From contig NZ_SPEY01000060.1 in NCBI RefSeq assembly GCF_009360615.1, forward strand, positions 1 through 64,000: 64,000 nucleotides of DNA, in the 5' to 3' direction. The stretch's first letter is position 1. Each line of letters opens with the position of its first letter. The position numbers were made by a program, and so were the translations under genes. A model generated the notes under the pieces. It searched no databases, had not been told where the DNA came from, and saw nothing but the letters and a program-made list of their open reading frames with translations. This document shows, in pieces, positions 54,047-63,864 of this stretch. The DNA comes from Comamonas sp. GTDB taxonomy: Bacteria; Pseudomonadota; Gammaproteobacteria; Burkholderiales; Burkholderiaceae_C.

Positions 54047-54889
54047 TCACCCCTGATACCCCGGATGCCAGCGCAGCCACCAGCGCTCCAGCGAACGGGC
54101 AAATACATCGGCCAGCTTGCCCAGGATCGCGTAGAGCAGAATGCCCACCAGTACCACATCGGTCTGCAGGAACTCGCGTGCATTCATGGTCAGGTAACCG
54201 ATGCCTGCCTGCGCCGAGATCGTCTCGGCCACGATCAGAATCACCCACATCAGGCCCAGCGAAAAGCGCAGGCCCACGAGAATGGAAGACAGCGCCCCCG
54301 GCAATACGATGTCGCGGTACAGCTGCCAGCGCGTGAGGCCGTAGCTGCGTCCCATCTCGATCAGGCCCGGGTCCACATTGCGAATGCCGTGGAAGGTGTT
54401 GAGATAGATGGGGAAGAACACCGAGATGCTGATCAGGAACAGCTTGGCCGACTCGTCGATGCCAAACCACAGAATGACCAGGGGAATCAGCGCCAGCGCA
54501 GGAATGTTGCGCACCATCTGGATCGTGGAATCGAGCAGCGTCTCGGCCCAGCGCAGCGAACCCGTGAGCAGACCCAGCAGCAGACCCAGGCTGCCACCGA
54601 TGGCCAGCCCTGCCAGCGCGCGCCCGGCACTGACCTTCACATGCGTCCAGAGTTCGCCCGACTCGGCCAGCGTCCAGGCCGCACGCAGCACGTCCAGCGG
54701 CGCGGGCAGCACCCGCGTGGACAGCCAGCCCGAGGCCGATGCCGCCTGCCATGCAGCAATCAGCGCGACCGGAAGAAGCCAGGGCAGCAGCCGCAAGGCG
54801 AACTGGCGCGCCAGCAGCTCCAGACGAGGCACCGGCGGGCGCTCAGCCGGGGCTGCAGCCTGCAACGTCAGTGTTTGAACATCACTCAT
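54047..54889 (-). CDS. ssuC: Sulfonate ABC transporter permease SsuC
   Basis: 280 residues from the ATG at 54889 (AAGGAGAGAG site). Six helices with the BPD_transp_1 EAA loop (EMGRSYGLTRWQLYRDIVLPGALSSI divided over the cytoplasmic loop). SsuC/TauC hallmarks RNIPALALIPLVILWFGI and YLTMNAREFLQTD are present. It lies ten bases after ssuD. Confidence 0.95.
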   Translation of the reverse strand: MSDVQTLTLQAAAPAERPPVPRLELLARQFALRLLPWLLPVALIAAWQAASASGWLSTRVLPAPLDVLRAAWTLAESGELWTHVKVSAGRALAGLAIGGSLGLLLGLLTGSLRWAETLLDSTIQMVRNIPALALIPLVILWFGIDESAKLFLISISVFFPIYLNTFHGIRNVDPGLIEMGRSYGLTRWQLYRDIVLPGALSSILVGLRFSLGLMWVILIVAETISAQAGIGYLTMNAREFLQTDVVLVGILLYAILGKLADVFARSLERWWLRWHPGYQG

Positions 54890-54899
54890 GCTCTCTCCT

Positions 54900-56108
54900 T
54901 CAGCTTTGCGATACCCGGACCGGCTCGCGACCCGCAGCAGCGGCTCCTGATGCCAGGGAACCCGGCGAGTACAGATTGGCCACGGTCTCGCCAAACGGGC
55001 CGCCGGGATTGCCTCCGGCGAGCTTGTGCTGCACGTTGACGGGCAGCAGCGGGAAGACCAGCTCGGCGAAGCGATAGGCTTCCTCGAGATGCGGGTAGCC
55101 CGAGAGCACAAAAGTGTCTATGCCAAGATCGGCATATTCCTTGATGCGGTCGGCCACGGTCTGGGCACTGCCCACCAGCGCCGTCCCTGCACCACCACGC
55201 ACCAGACCCACACCGGCCCAGAGATTGGGGCTGATTTCCAGGTCCTCGCGGCTGCGCTTGGTGCCGCCCGCATGCAGCCGGGCCATGCGGCGCTGCCCTT
55301 CGGAGTCCATGCGCGCAAACGCGGCCTGGGCCTGGACCACGGTCTCGTCCTTGAGACGGCTGATCAGTCGCTCGGCATCGGCCCACGCTTCTTCATCGGT
55401 CTCGCGCACGATCACATGCAGGCGGATGCCGAACTTGACCTGGCGGCCCCGGCGCTCGGCCCGTTCGCGCACGTCGGCAATCTTTTTGGCGACTTCGGCC
55501 GGTGGCTCGCCCCAGGTCAGATAGGCATCGACCTGCTCTGCCGCCAGCTCGTGGGCGGCGGACGAAGAGCCGCCGAAGTACACGGGCGGATAGGGCTTCT
55601 GCAGCGGCGGGAACAGCAGCTTGGCGCCCTTGACCTGCAGGTGCCGCCCTTCGAAATCCAGCGACTTGCCCTCATGGCTGCGCGCCAGAATCTCGCGCCA
55701 GATCTGAATGAACTCCGCCGATTGCTCATAGCGCGTCGCATGGTCGAGAAACACGCCATCGCCCTCCAGCTCGGCCTGATCGCCGCCTGTGACCAGGTTG
55801 ATCAGCAGACGTCCGCCCGAGAGGCGGTCGAAGCTGGCCGCCATGCGCGCAGCCAGGCTGGGCTGATGCAGTCCCGGGCGCACCGCCACCAGGAACTTGA
55901 GGCGCTTGGTGACAGGCAGCAGGCTGGAGGCCACCACCCAGGGATCCTCGCAGGAGCGGCCCGTGGGAATCAACACGCCTTCGTAACCCAGGCTGTCGGC
56001 CGCCACGGCCACCTGCTTGACATAGTCGTGGCTCAGCTGGCGTGCACCTTCGCTGCTGCCCAGGTAGCGGGCATCACCATGGGTGGGAATGAACCAGAAC
56101 ACTTGCAT
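54900..56108 (-). CDS. ssuD: FMNH2-dependent alkanesulfonate monooxygenase
   Basis: 402 residues; luciferase-like TIM barrel. [56 protein letters not shown] and NLVTGGD are highly conserved in SsuD. A C-terminal tail of about 20 residues rich in Ala and Gly is extra. It splits alkanesulfonates to aldehyde and sulfite using FMNH2 from SsuE. A strong AAGGAG site precedes it. Confidence 0.97.
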   Translation of the reverse strand: MQVFWFIPTHGDARYLGSSEGARQLSHDYVKQVAVAADSLGYEGVLIPTGRSCEDPWVVASSLLPVTKRLKFLVAVRPGLHQPSLAARMAASFDRLSGGRLLINLVTGGDQAELEGDGVFLDHATRYEQSAEFIQIWREILARSHEGKSLDFEGRHLQVKGAKLLFPPLQKPYPPVYFGGSSSAAHELAAEQVDAYLTWGEPPAEVAKKIADVRERAERRGRQVKFGIRLHVIVRETDEEAWADAERLISRLKDETVVQAQAAFARMDSEGQRRMARLHAGGTKRSREDLEISPNLWAGVGLVRGGAGTALVGSAQTVADRIKEYADLGIDTFVLSGYPHLEEAYRFAELVFPLLPVNVQHKLAGGNPGGPFGETVANLYSPGSLASGAAAAGREPVRVSQS

Positions 56109-56131
56109 GACGAAATCTCCTTGAACCTGAC

Positions 56132-57214
56132 TTAGAACCTGGATGCCACGGTGGGCGTGATGGATGAGGCGGCAGGGCCGGTCTGCCCAGGGCGGGCGTA
56201 CTCCGCCGCTGTGGGTTGCCAGACGATGTCAGCCACCTTCACCTGGCGCGGAATCACGCCCAGACGAAAAAAGGTATCGGCCACCCGTTGCTGCTCGACC
56301 ACGATGGCGGGACTGAGCAGCGTGGTCGGCGAGCTGGGCCTTCGGCCGATGAAACGGCTGACCACATTCGCGTCCAGACCGCTGAAAGCGGCCAGCAGCT
56401 GCACCGTCTCCCGGCGCGAGGCCTGCACCAGCTGGTCGGCACGCGTGAGCTCGTCGAACAAGGCCTTGATGAGCTGGGGATGGTGCTCGACCAGGCCCCG
56501 CGAGGCCAGATAGAAAGAGTTGTTGCCCGTCAGACCTTCACCGGTGGTCAGTACACGCGGTCGGATGCTCAGCTCGGTGGCCGCGTAGAACGGGTCCCAG
56601 ATGGCCCAGGCATCGACGCTGCCACGTTCGAACGCCGCGCGCGCATCGGCCGGAGCGAGATATACGGGCTGGATGTCGGCCCAGGCGATACCCGCCTTGT
56701 CCAGCGCGCGTACCAGCAGATAGTGGGCGCTGGAGCCTTTTTGCAGCGCCACGCGCCTGCCCTTGAGGTCGGCCAGGGTTTTCAGCGGCGAATCGGCCAG
56801 CACCAGAATGGCCGAGCTTTCGGGCTTGGGCGGCTCGGCCCCGACGTAACGCAGATCCTTGCCTGCAGCCTGGGCGAACACGGGCGGCGAATCGCCGGTC
56901 AGGCCGAAGTCCAGGCTGCCGGCCGACAGAGCCTCCAGCAATTGCGGCCCGGCAGGAAATTCAAGCCAGCTGATCCTGGTGCCCGGAAAACGCTTTTCCA
57001 GCACGCCGTGCTGCTTGAGCACGACCAGGTTGACGGCCGATTTCTGGTAGCCGATGCGCAACTGGGCCGGTGCCGCGACGGTCGGTGCAGACTGGGCCAG
57101 GGCCTCGTCGGCGTAATAGGCCGCCAGCGTCCAGCTGAAGGCCGTGGTGCCCAGCAACTGCAGCGCCTGACGGCGGCCGCGATGAAAACGGGGTGCAGAG
57201 GATGCGGAACTCAT
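56132..57214 (-). CDS. ssuA: Sulfonate ABC transporter substrate-binding protein (second copy)
   Basis: 360 residues from the ATG at 57214 (AAAAGG site); an ATG at 57235 overlapping the upstream stop is possible. A twin-arginine-like signal ([16 protein letters not shown], cleavage near ALA) is followed by [45 protein letters not shown] and [18 protein letters not shown]. It shares the full fold with the next gene upstream but diverges clearly in sequence, suggesting different substrate ranges. Confidence 0.92.
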   Translation of the reverse strand: MSSASSAPRFHRGRRQALQLLGTTAFSWTLAAYYADEALAQSAPTVAAPAQLRIGYQKSAVNLVVLKQHGVLEKRFPGTRISWLEFPAGPQLLEALSAGSLDFGLTGDSPPVFAQAAGKDLRYVGAEPPKPESSAILVLADSPLKTLADLKGRRVALQKGSSAHYLLVRALDKAGIAWADIQPVYLAPADARAAFERGSVDAWAIWDPFYAATELSIRPRVLTTGEGLTGNNSFYLASRGLVEHHPQLIKALFDELTRADQLVQASRRETVQLLAAFSGLDANVVSRFIGRRPSSPTTLLSPAIVVEQQRVADTFFRLGVIPRQVKVADIVWQPTAAEYARPGQTGPAASSITPTVASRF

Positions 57215-57234
57215 GGCGGTGGCCTTTTCATGCA

Positions 57235-58257
57235 TCAGCGGCTGGCCAGCAAGTCCACGGGCGCGGCATGCAGCAGATTCAGTCTCTTGGGGATCAGCTT
57301 GAGATCGAAGAAGGTGTCTGCGATCTTCTGCTGCTCGCCGAGGATCTCGGCGTTCACGGCCCTGGTGCCGAACTCGGTACGGTTCAGGTACAGCTCTGTC
57401 ACCGCCGTGTCCAGGCCCAGAATCTGCGACAGCTCGGCTGCGGCTGCACTCTTGTTCTTGCCGGCCCATGCATCGATGGCGGCGATTTCCTCGATCGCGA
57501 TGCGCAGCACATCGGCATTGCGGCTCGCATAGTCGCGCGAGGTGAAGTAGTAGGCTCGGTTGTTGACCACACCCCTGGCATCGGCCAGCAGGCGCGCATC
57601 CAGGGTCTTCTGGGCCGAGGCCAGGAACGGGTCCCAGATCACCCAGGCATCCACGGACCCCTTCTCGAACGCGGCACGTGCATCGGGAGGTGCCAGAAAG
57701 ACCGACTGCACGTCGCCGTACTTGAGGCCATGCTTTTCCAGCAGCTTGACCAGGAAGTAATGGACGTTCGAGCCCTTGTTGTAGGCAATGCGCTTGCCCT
57801 TGAGATCGGCCACGCTGCGGATGGACGAGCCCTTGGGCACGATGACGGCTTCCAGGCCGGGTCGCGCCACCGTGGCACCCGCATAGACCAGGGGAGCGCC
57901 GGCGGCCTGGGCAAAGATGGGCGGAGCCTCGCCCACATCGCCAAAATCGATGGACCCCACGTTGAGCGCCTCCAGCTGCACGGGGCCGGCATTGAACTCG
58001 ACCCAGCGCACGGCCACACCCAGCGGGCTCAGGCGCTTTTCCAGCGTGCCGCGATTCTTGAGAATCGACAGCCAGCCTTTTTGATGGCCCACGCGCAGCA
58101 CGCGCTGCCCGCCTGCCGTGCCATTGCCCTGCTGCGCATGCAGTCTGCCCGAGGCCAGCGCCAGCGCCGAAGCTGCCGTACCCGCCAGCCACTGACGGCG
58201 TGTGGTGTTCAGCAATTGCGACGAAATGATGACAGAAGTGTTGTTGCGATCGGTCAT
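57235..58257 (-). CDS. ssuA: Sulfonate ABC transporter substrate-binding protein (first copy)
   Basis: 340 residues. A twin-arginine-like signal (TTRRQWLAGTAASALALASG) then LRVGHQKGWLSILKNRGTLEKRL, GSIDFGDVGEAPPIFAQAAG and FEKGSVDAWVIWDPFLAS: the SsuA core. It is the first of two tandem paralogues. Two SsuA for one permease gene implies both feed the same SsuBC. Confidence 0.92.
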   Translation of the reverse strand: MTDRNNTSVIISSQLLNTTRRQWLAGTAASALALASGRLHAQQGNGTAGGQRVLRVGHQKGWLSILKNRGTLEKRLSPLGVAVRWVEFNAGPVQLEALNVGSIDFGDVGEAPPIFAQAAGAPLVYAGATVARPGLEAVIVPKGSSIRSVADLKGKRIAYNKGSNVHYFLVKLLEKHGLKYGDVQSVFLAPPDARAAFEKGSVDAWVIWDPFLASAQKTLDARLLADARGVVNNRAYYFTSRDYASRNADVLRIAIEEIAAIDAWAGKNKSAAAAELSQILGLDTAVTELYLNRTEFGTRAVNAEILGEQQKIADTFFDLKLIPKRLNLLHAAPVDLLASR

Positions 58258-58410
58258 GAGAAATCAATCCTTGGAGCTTGCAGTCCACACACTTCAGGCG
58301 CACCTTTGGCCTGATTTCAGGCGCAACTCGGCCTTCGCAGTGCGGGGACTGCTATCAAAAACAGAGACATGGAGAAATGGGCGCCGCCCCATCAGTGAGG
58401 CAGCAAGCAA

Positions 58411-58474
58411 GGGGCACCCCGCAGCGATGCTGCCGTCCCCTCGGGGGAAGCCGCGTAGCGGCTCAGGGGGGCGC
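58411..58474 (-). repeat. 3'-of-gene hairpin repeat, copy after ssuE
   Basis: On the minus strand right after the ssuE stop: GCCCCCCTGAGCCGCTACGC, GGCTTCCCCCGAGGGGACGG. Stems GCCGC/GCGGC and CCCC/GGGG. It matches the copy after ssuC closely. Confidence 0.75.
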
Positions 58475-58478
58475 TAGT

Positions 58479-59075
58479 TCAAACGCTACATCGCACGTCG
58501 GCAAACGCGATGCTTTCAAAGTCATTGGCGGCAGCCCACTGGGCACTGCGGCGCAGATCGGTGGCCAGCAACTGGGCGGCATCCTCGACGCGTTCGGCAA
58601 TCTCGGGGGCCAGGCCATAACCGCCTTCGGGCAGCAGGGGCACGCCCTGGTCGGTGGCATAGATGCCCGGCAGAATATGCCGCGCGCCCAGCGACTGCAG
58701 CACCGGGCGCAGCGCGTAGTCCAGGGCCAGCATATGGTGAGGACTACCGCCCGTGGCCAGGGGCAGGACCAGCTTGCCCTTGAGCGCCGTCTGCGGCAGC
58801 ACATCGAGAAACACCTTGAGCAGACCGCTGTAGGCTGCCTTGTAGACGGGGGTGGCCACCACCACCGCATCGGCCCGGGCCACGCGCTCGGTCACGGCAC
58901 GAATCTCGGCATGATCGAAGCGTGCATGCAGCAGGGCTGCGGGGTCCAGCTGGTTGAGCTGCAGCACGGGCTCGGTGTTCAGACCCTGGGCCTGGAGACG
59001 CGCGGCCACGGCATTGAGCAGGGCACTGGAGCGCGAAGGCTGCGAGGGGCTACCGGCAATCAGCAGAATCGACAT
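58479..59075 (-). CDS. ssuE: NAD(P)H-dependent FMN reductase SsuE
   Basis: 198 residues, flavodoxin-like. LIAGSPSQPSRSSALLNAV binds the FMN phosphate, and ATPVYKAAYSGLLKVFLDVLPQ is the flavin reductase signature with the SsuE-specific region. It supplies FMNH2 to SsuD. It is second in the cluster, between sbp and the ssuA pair. Confidence 0.95.
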   Translation of the reverse strand: MSILLIAGSPSQPSRSSALLNAVAARLQAQGLNTEPVLQLNQLDPAALLHARFDHAEIRAVTERVARADAVVVATPVYKAAYSGLLKVFLDVLPQTALKGKLVLPLATGGSPHHMLALDYALRPVLQSLGARHILPGIYATDQGVPLLPEGGYGLAPEIAERVEDAAQLLATDLRRSAQWAAANDFESIAFADVRCSV

Positions 59076-59103
59076 GGCTTGGTTCTATCTTTTTGTTATT
59101 GCA

Positions 59104-59134
59104 AAGACAGGAGCACTCATCGCCCTCCTGTCTT
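59104..59134 (-). terminator. Hairpin between sbp and ssuE
   Basis: Arms AAGACAGGAG and CTCCTGTCTT around an 11-base loop, followed by only three T on the minus strand. It could give partial termination, so that sbp is made in excess over the rest. Confidence 0.55.
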
Positions 59135-59143
59135 GCATTTCAC

Positions 59144-60175
59144 TTATTTCTTGGTGTAGATCTGATCGAAGCTGCCGCCATCGGCGAAGTGGGCCTTGTC
59201 TGCCGCAGCCCAGCCGCCAAATGCCTTGTCGATGGTGAAGAGCTCCAGCTTGGGGAACTGGCTGGCGAACTCGGCGGCGACCTTGGCATCGGTGGGACGG
59301 TAGAAGTTCTTGCCGGCGATGCGCTGGGCTTCTTCGGAGTACAGATACTTCAGATAGGCCTCGGCCACGGCACGCGTGCCCTTTTTATCCACCACCTTGT
59401 CGACCACGGCGACCGAAGGTTCGGCGAGGATGGACAGCGAGGGGGCAACGATCTGGAATTTCTCGGGTCCAAACTCCTTGAGTGCCAGATAGGCCTCGTT
59501 CTCCCAGGCCAGCAGCACATCGCCCAGACCGCGCTGCACAAAAGTCACGGTGGAGCCGCGCGCACCAGTGTCGAGCACGGGGACGTTCTTGTAGAGCTTG
59601 GTGATGAAGTCCTTGGCCTGTGCATCGCCGCCGTACTTGCGCTTGGCAAATTCCCAGGCGGCCAGATAGTTCCAGCGCGCGCCACCCGAGGTCTTGGGGT
59701 TGGGCGTGATCACCTGGATACCGGGCTTGACCAGGTCGTCCCAGTCCTTGATGCCCTTGGGGTTGCCCTTCTTGACCAGGAACACGATGGTGGAGCTGTA
59801 GGGTGCGCTGTTGTGCGGCAGGCGTTTTTGCCAGTCCGGCTTGACATTGCCGTTCTTGACCAGCGCATCGATATCGCCGGCCAGGGCCAGCGTGGCCACA
59901 TCGGCTTCGATGCCATCGATGATGGAGCGCGCCTGCTTGCCCGAGCCTCCATGCGACTGCTTGATGGTCACATCCTGGTTCTGCGTGGCTTTCCAGTACT
60001 TGACGAACGCCTGGTTGTAGTTCACGTAGAGTTCGCGTGTGGGGTCGTAGGAGACGTTGAGCAGTTGCACGCCGGTCTGGGCGAAGGCGGGCAATGTGGG
60101 CAGAGCCGAGAGGGTCAAGCCAGCAATCAGACCGGCAGCCAGAGGAAACTTGATAAAGTTGCGACGATTTTTCAT
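59144..60175 (-). CDS. sbp: Sulfate/thiosulfate-binding periplasmic protein
   Basis: 343 residues from the ATG at 60175. Signal peptide with [13 protein letters not shown] cleavage, then [67 protein letters not shown] and [17 protein letters not shown], all diagnostic of Sbp/CysP. The matching permeases (CysTWA) are not in the window. It heads the minus-strand sulfur cluster. Confidence 0.95.
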   Translation of the reverse strand: MKNRRNFIKFPLAAGLIAGLTLSALPTLPAFAQTGVQLLNVSYDPTRELYVNYNQAFVKYWKATQNQDVTIKQSHGGSGKQARSIIDGIEADVATLALAGDIDALVKNGNVKPDWQKRLPHNSAPYSSTIVFLVKKGNPKGIKDWDDLVKPGIQVITPNPKTSGGARWNYLAAWEFAKRKYGGDAQAKDFITKLYKNVPVLDTGARGSTVTFVQRGLGDVLLAWENEAYLALKEFGPEKFQIVAPSLSILAEPSVAVVDKVVDKKGTRAVAEAYLKYLYSEEAQRIAGKNFYRPTDAKVAAEFASQFPKLELFTIDKAFGGWAAADKAHFADGGSFDQIYTKK

Positions 60176-60318
60176 TGGACTGTGTTCTTGGAGTGAATGG
60201 ATAACGGGCTTCTGCCCCGTTGCCTTGCATTCTTGAGCCGCATTCTTAAAACTCAAACTACTAAGATTTCAGTTTGTTATTACCCAAACATCTGAAATCA
60301 ACCAAGAGGACCCAACAC

Positions 60319-60594
60319 ATGGCACGTACCGTTCACTGCATCAAGCTTGGTCAAGACGCTGAAGGCCTGGATTTCCCACCCGCACCTGGCGATCTGGGCA
60401 AGCGCATCTATGAAAACGTGAGCAAGCAGGCCTGGGCCGACTGGCTCAAGCACCAGACCATGCTGATCAATGAAAACCGCCTGAACCTGGCCGATGCCCG
60501 CGCCCGCCAGTACCTGGCCCGCCAGATGGAGAACCATTTCTTTGGCAGCGGCGCAGATGCTGCAGCCGGCTATGTGCCACCCAGCGCCGAGTGA
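60319..60594 (+). CDS. yggX: Probable Fe(II)-trafficking protein YggX
   Basis: 91 residues, AAGAGGACC before the ATG at 60319. [20 protein letters not shown] with one conserved Cys, and [31 protein letters not shown] are the YggX family. It protects Fe-S clusters from oxidation. Divergent from sbp, with a terminator directly after it. Confidence 0.97.
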   Translation: MARTVHCIKLGQDAEGLDFPPAPGDLGKRIYENVSKQAWADWLKHQTMLINENRLNLADARARQYLARQMENHFFGSGADAAAGYVPPSAE

Positions 60595-60613
60595 TTGCGG
60601 ACGGCTGGACACT

Positions 60614-60646
60614 AAGCCCCGTGGCCCAGGCCTCGGGGCTTTTTTC
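60614..60646 (+). terminator. Terminator of yggX
   Basis: Stem AAGCCCCG/CGGGGCTT, followed by a T-run, 20 bases after the stop. Confidence 0.92.
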
Positions 60647-60737
60647 TTGCGTGCCGGCAACCGCAAGACCGCTGAAACCCGGCTGATACAGGTATTAACC
60701 CGAATGAAGTCTCCGGAACTGGCTAGAATCGCGCCCA

Positions 60738-60956
60738 TCCTGCGGGAGAGCGGAACCTGCCAACGGTTCCCGCCGAAGGCGCAAACTCCCATAATCGCTC
60801 AGGCAGCAAGTACCGCAGGTGGGTCTGACAGGACCCGGATTTCGCCAACTGGAGAGCAGTCCGCGACCACAAGTCTGCAGGACTCACCGAAGGGGCAAGC
60901 ATGGGCATCGCGAAGGTGCCCATGTGCAACTCTCAGGTAAAAGGACAGCGGGAGAG
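60738..60956 (+). ncRNA. Tandem glycine riboswitch
   Basis: Two consecutive aptamers. The first begins GCGGGAGAGCGG and contains CGCCGAAGGCGCAAACTC and a CTCAGGCAGCAAG-type end near 60815. The second begins CTGGAGAGCAG (about 60849) and has CACCGAAGGGGCAAGC and CTCTCAGGTAAAAGGACAGC (60930-60949). These GGAGAG, CCGAAGG and CTCAGGNAAAAGGAC blocks are the known glycine-aptamer core. A TAGAAT -10-like box is at 60724. It sits directly before a YicG-type membrane gene. Confidence 0.95.
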
Positions 60957-61010
60957 GCAAGCCGGACACTCGCGCTGATGCGAGTGGCTGGTCTATTTTC
61001 AAGTGCCTTC

Positions 61011-61676
61011 ATGCTTCCCTCCATCTCTTTGCTGGACTCGTTCCAGGCCTCCAACTTCACCGTCATGCTGGTCATCTATCTGGTGGCCATTACCGCCGAA
61101 GCCATGTCCGGCGCCCTCGCTGCGGGCCGGCGCAATATGGATATCTTCGGCGTCGTCGTCATCGCCTTTGTCACTGCCCTGGGCGGCGGCACCATCCGCG
61201 ACATGGTACTGGGCCACTATCCCATCGGCTGGACCCAGCACCCCGAATATGTGTATCTGGTCATCAGCTTCGGCCTGCTGACCACCGTGATCGCGCGCCA
61301 TATGCACCGCCTCAAACAGGTCTTCCTCCTGCTGGATGCCATGGGCCTGATCGCCTTTTCGCTGATCGGCTGCCATACTGCACTGGAACTGGGCTACCCG
61401 ACCATCGTGGTCATCATGGCCGGCATGATTACCGGCATCAGCGGCGGCATTTTGCGCGATGTGCTCTGCAACCAGGTCCCAGTGGTGTTCCGTCGGGAGT
61501 TGTATGCCAGCGTGTCGCTGTCCATATGCCTGATGTTCCTGGGCCTGCGGTATCTGGAGGTCGGCTCCAATATCAGCACCCTGGTCTGTTTTGCGGGGGG
61601 ACTGGCCTTTCGTCTGGCCGCCATTCGTTTCAAATGGCGTCTTCCGGTTTTCTCCTACCAGCAGCGCTGGGAATAA
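61011..61676 (+). CDS. YicG/UPF0126 (TRIC-type) membrane protein, probable glycine transporter
   Basis: 221 residues from the ATG at 61011; an ATG at 60978 adds 11 residues but lies in the loop of an ACTCGC/GCGAGT hairpin. Seven helices in two TRIC/UPF0126 repeats, each with a G-G-x-R-D motif (TALGGGTIRDMVLG and GISGGILRDVLCNQVP). The family is often controlled by glycine riboswitches, as here, and YicG is linked to glycine transport. Confidence 0.92.
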   Translation: MLPSISLLDSFQASNFTVMLVIYLVAITAEAMSGALAAGRRNMDIFGVVVIAFVTALGGGTIRDMVLGHYPIGWTQHPEYVYLVISFGLLTTVIARHMHRLKQVFLLLDAMGLIAFSLIGCHTALELGYPTIVVIMAGMITGISGGILRDVLCNQVPVVFRRELYASVSLSICLMFLGLRYLEVGSNISTLVCFAGGLAFRLAAIRFKWRLPVFSYQQRWE

Positions 61677-61828
61677 GATCAGGCTGACGGAGGCACTTTG
61701 CGCCGCCTCGGCCTTCGGCAGTGCAACGACCGCCTCGATGCGAAGCGGCAAGGCTGCTGATCGGTGTCCTTTTTTCCTTCAAGCTGCTCCAGTTTTGCCC
61801 GCAATATCACTTGGCGCATTTTCCTGCC

Positions 61829-63808
61829 ATGTCTGAACCGATCACCTGGATGCCGGATGGCACTCCCTACAACCCCCGATTTGGCGACCGCTATCACAGC
61901 GAGCTGGGCGGCCTGGACCAGGCCCGCAAGGTCTTTCTCGGCGGCTGCGGTCTGCCTGCGGCCTGGGCTGATGCGGCGCAGTGGCGCATTCTGGAAACCG
62001 GCTTCGGCCTGGGCCTGAATTTTCTGGTGACCTGGGCCGCCTGGAAGGCCGACCCCAGGCGACCGCGCCTGCTGCATTTTGTCTCGGTGGAAGCGCACCC
62101 GGTGTCGCGCGAGGATCTGCTGAGATCCTTGCCCCGTGACGAGACACTGCGTCCGCTTGGCGAGCAACTGGCCGCACAGTGGTGGGGACTGCTGCCTGGC
62201 GTGCACCGCCTCTCGTTTGACGACGGCCGGCTCCTGCTGACGCTCTATATAGGCGACGCCAAGACCATGTTGCGCAAGCAGCAGATGACGGCTGACAGCG
62301 TGTACCTGGATGGCTTTTCTCCCCGGCTCAACCCCGAGATGTGGGATGAAGACACCATGAAGAACATTGCCCGCCATTGCCGTCGGGGGACGCAGCTGGC
62401 CAGCTGGTGCGTGGCCGGTCATGTGCGCCAGGCGCTCAAGGCACAAGGCTTTGAAGTCAAGAAATGCGCCGGGGTGCCACCCAAGCGCCATAACCTGCAT
62501 GCGGCCTACAACCCGACCTGGGAGCCGCGCCATCGCAGCGATGGCCTGCCGCCACCGGTGAGCCGGGCCGGCAGCTGTCTGGTGCTGGGTGCCGGTCTGG
62601 CTGGTGCCGCAGCCGCAGCCAGCCTGGCCCGACGCGGCTGGGATGTGACCGTTCTGGATGCGGCGTCTGAGCCTGCTGCCGGAGCCTCCGGCCTGCCTGC
62701 CGGCTTGTTCTGCCCGCATATATCGCCCGACGACAGTGTTTTATCGCGCCTGTCCAGGAGCGGCGTTCGCACAACGCTACAAAATTTGCAGCAACTGAGC
62801 GAAACGAACAGATTGCGACCGGGCCTAGACTGGGCCCAAGGTGGTGTGCTCGAGCACGACCTGAACGAGCCTTCACACCTGCCCAAGCCCTGGCTGCAGC
62901 CCGAAAGCGATAGCCACCCCTGGGGCCTGCACTGGAGCGCGCCCGTGCAGCCGGCCCAGCTGGCAGCGGCGCATCTGCCTGAAGACAGTCACGCCGTCTG
63001 GCATGAGCAGGCAGGCTGGGTGCGCCCTGCGCAGCTGGTGAGGGCGCTGCTGCAATCCCCCGGGATTCGTTGGCAGGGCCATGCTCCGGCCGCAAGACTT
63101 TCACGCGATCCGGTACGCCGTCTCTGGCAGGTGCAGGATGCACCGGGCCAGACCCTTGCCGAAGCCCCGATGCTGGTGCTGGCCCTGGGCCCGGACACCC
63201 AACCCTTGCTCCAGGCCAGCGGCCTGGCAGCAGGCGCATGGGAGCTGCAGGCCATTCGCGGGCAGGTCAGCGTGGCCGAGCATGATGCCGGGACCCGGGC
63301 AGCCATGCCGCCCTTCCCCGTCAACGGCAACGGCAATCTGGTGCCCGACTTTCCCTCGGCCAGCGAGGCAGGCGCGCACCAATGGGTCATGGGATCGACC
63401 TTCGAGCGCGATGTGACGGAGCTTCCCCCCACGGCCGCCGACCAACGGGCTGCCCATGCCAGCAATGGCGAAAAGCTGGCGGCTCTGCTGCCCCGGTGCA
63501 GACAGGCGCTGCATGCCTTCTTTGAGGCTTCGCAGACGCCCGACACCTGGGCGCGCGTGCGCTGCGCCGCCTATGACCGCCTGCCGCTGACCGGCCCCGC
63601 CGGGCAGGTGGCCGACGAGCTGCCGGGGCTGTGGGTGCTGACGGGGCTGGGCTCGCGCGGGCTGACGCTGTCATTGCTGTGCGGCGAACTGCTGGCGGCA
63701 CACCTGCATGGCGAGCCGCTGCCTCTGGATGCCAGGCTGGCGCAGGCCCTGGGCACACGGCGTCTGTGGAGCCGAGCCCTGCAGCAGCCCCGGCAGAGCG
63801 CTCGCTAA
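61829..63808 (+). CDS. mnmC: tRNA mnm5s2U biosynthesis bifunctional protein MnmC
   Basis: 659 residues from the ATG at 61829. The N-terminal methyltransferase (about 1-245) has ETGFGLGLNFLVTW for SAM and VYLDGFSPRLNPEMWDE. The C-terminal FAD oxidase (from about 250) begins LVLGAGLAGAAAAASLARRG and ends with LWVLTGLGSRGLTLSLLCGE. It removes carboxymethyl from cmnm5s2U and then methylates it in the tRNA wobble position. Confidence 0.96.
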   Translation: MSEPITWMPDGTPYNPRFGDRYHSELGGLDQARKVFLGGCGLPAAWADAAQWRILETGFGLGLNFLVTWAAWKADPRRPRLLHFVSVEAHPVSREDLLRSLPRDETLRPLGEQLAAQWWGLLPGVHRLSFDDGRLLLTLYIGDAKTMLRKQQMTADSVYLDGFSPRLNPEMWDEDTMKNIARHCRRGTQLASWCVAGHVRQALKAQGFEVKKCAGVPPKRHNLHAAYNPTWEPRHRSDGLPPPVSRAGSCLVLGAGLAGAAAAASLARRGWDVTVLDAASEPAAGASGLPAGLFCPHISPDDSVLSRLSRSGVRTTLQNLQQLSETNRLRPGLDWAQGGVLEHDLNEPSHLPKPWLQPESDSHPWGLHWSAPVQPAQLAAAHLPEDSHAVWHEQAGWVRPAQLVRALLQSPGIRWQGHAPAARLSRDPVRRLWQVQDAPGQTLAEAPMLVLALGPDTQPLLQASGLAAGAWELQAIRGQVSVAEHDAGTRAAMPPFPVNGNGNLVPDFPSASEAGAHQWVMGSTFERDVTELPPTAADQRAAHASNGEKLAALLPRCRQALHAFFEASQTPDTWARVRCAAYDRLPLTGPAGQVADELPGLWVLTGLGSRGLTLSLLCGELLAAHLHGEPLPLDARLAQALGTRRLWSRALQQPRQSAR

Positions 63809-63864
63809 AAAGGGACACCGCGCCGCTCGGTGCCGTCCGGAGACCCGGAGCTGGATGCCCGAGC

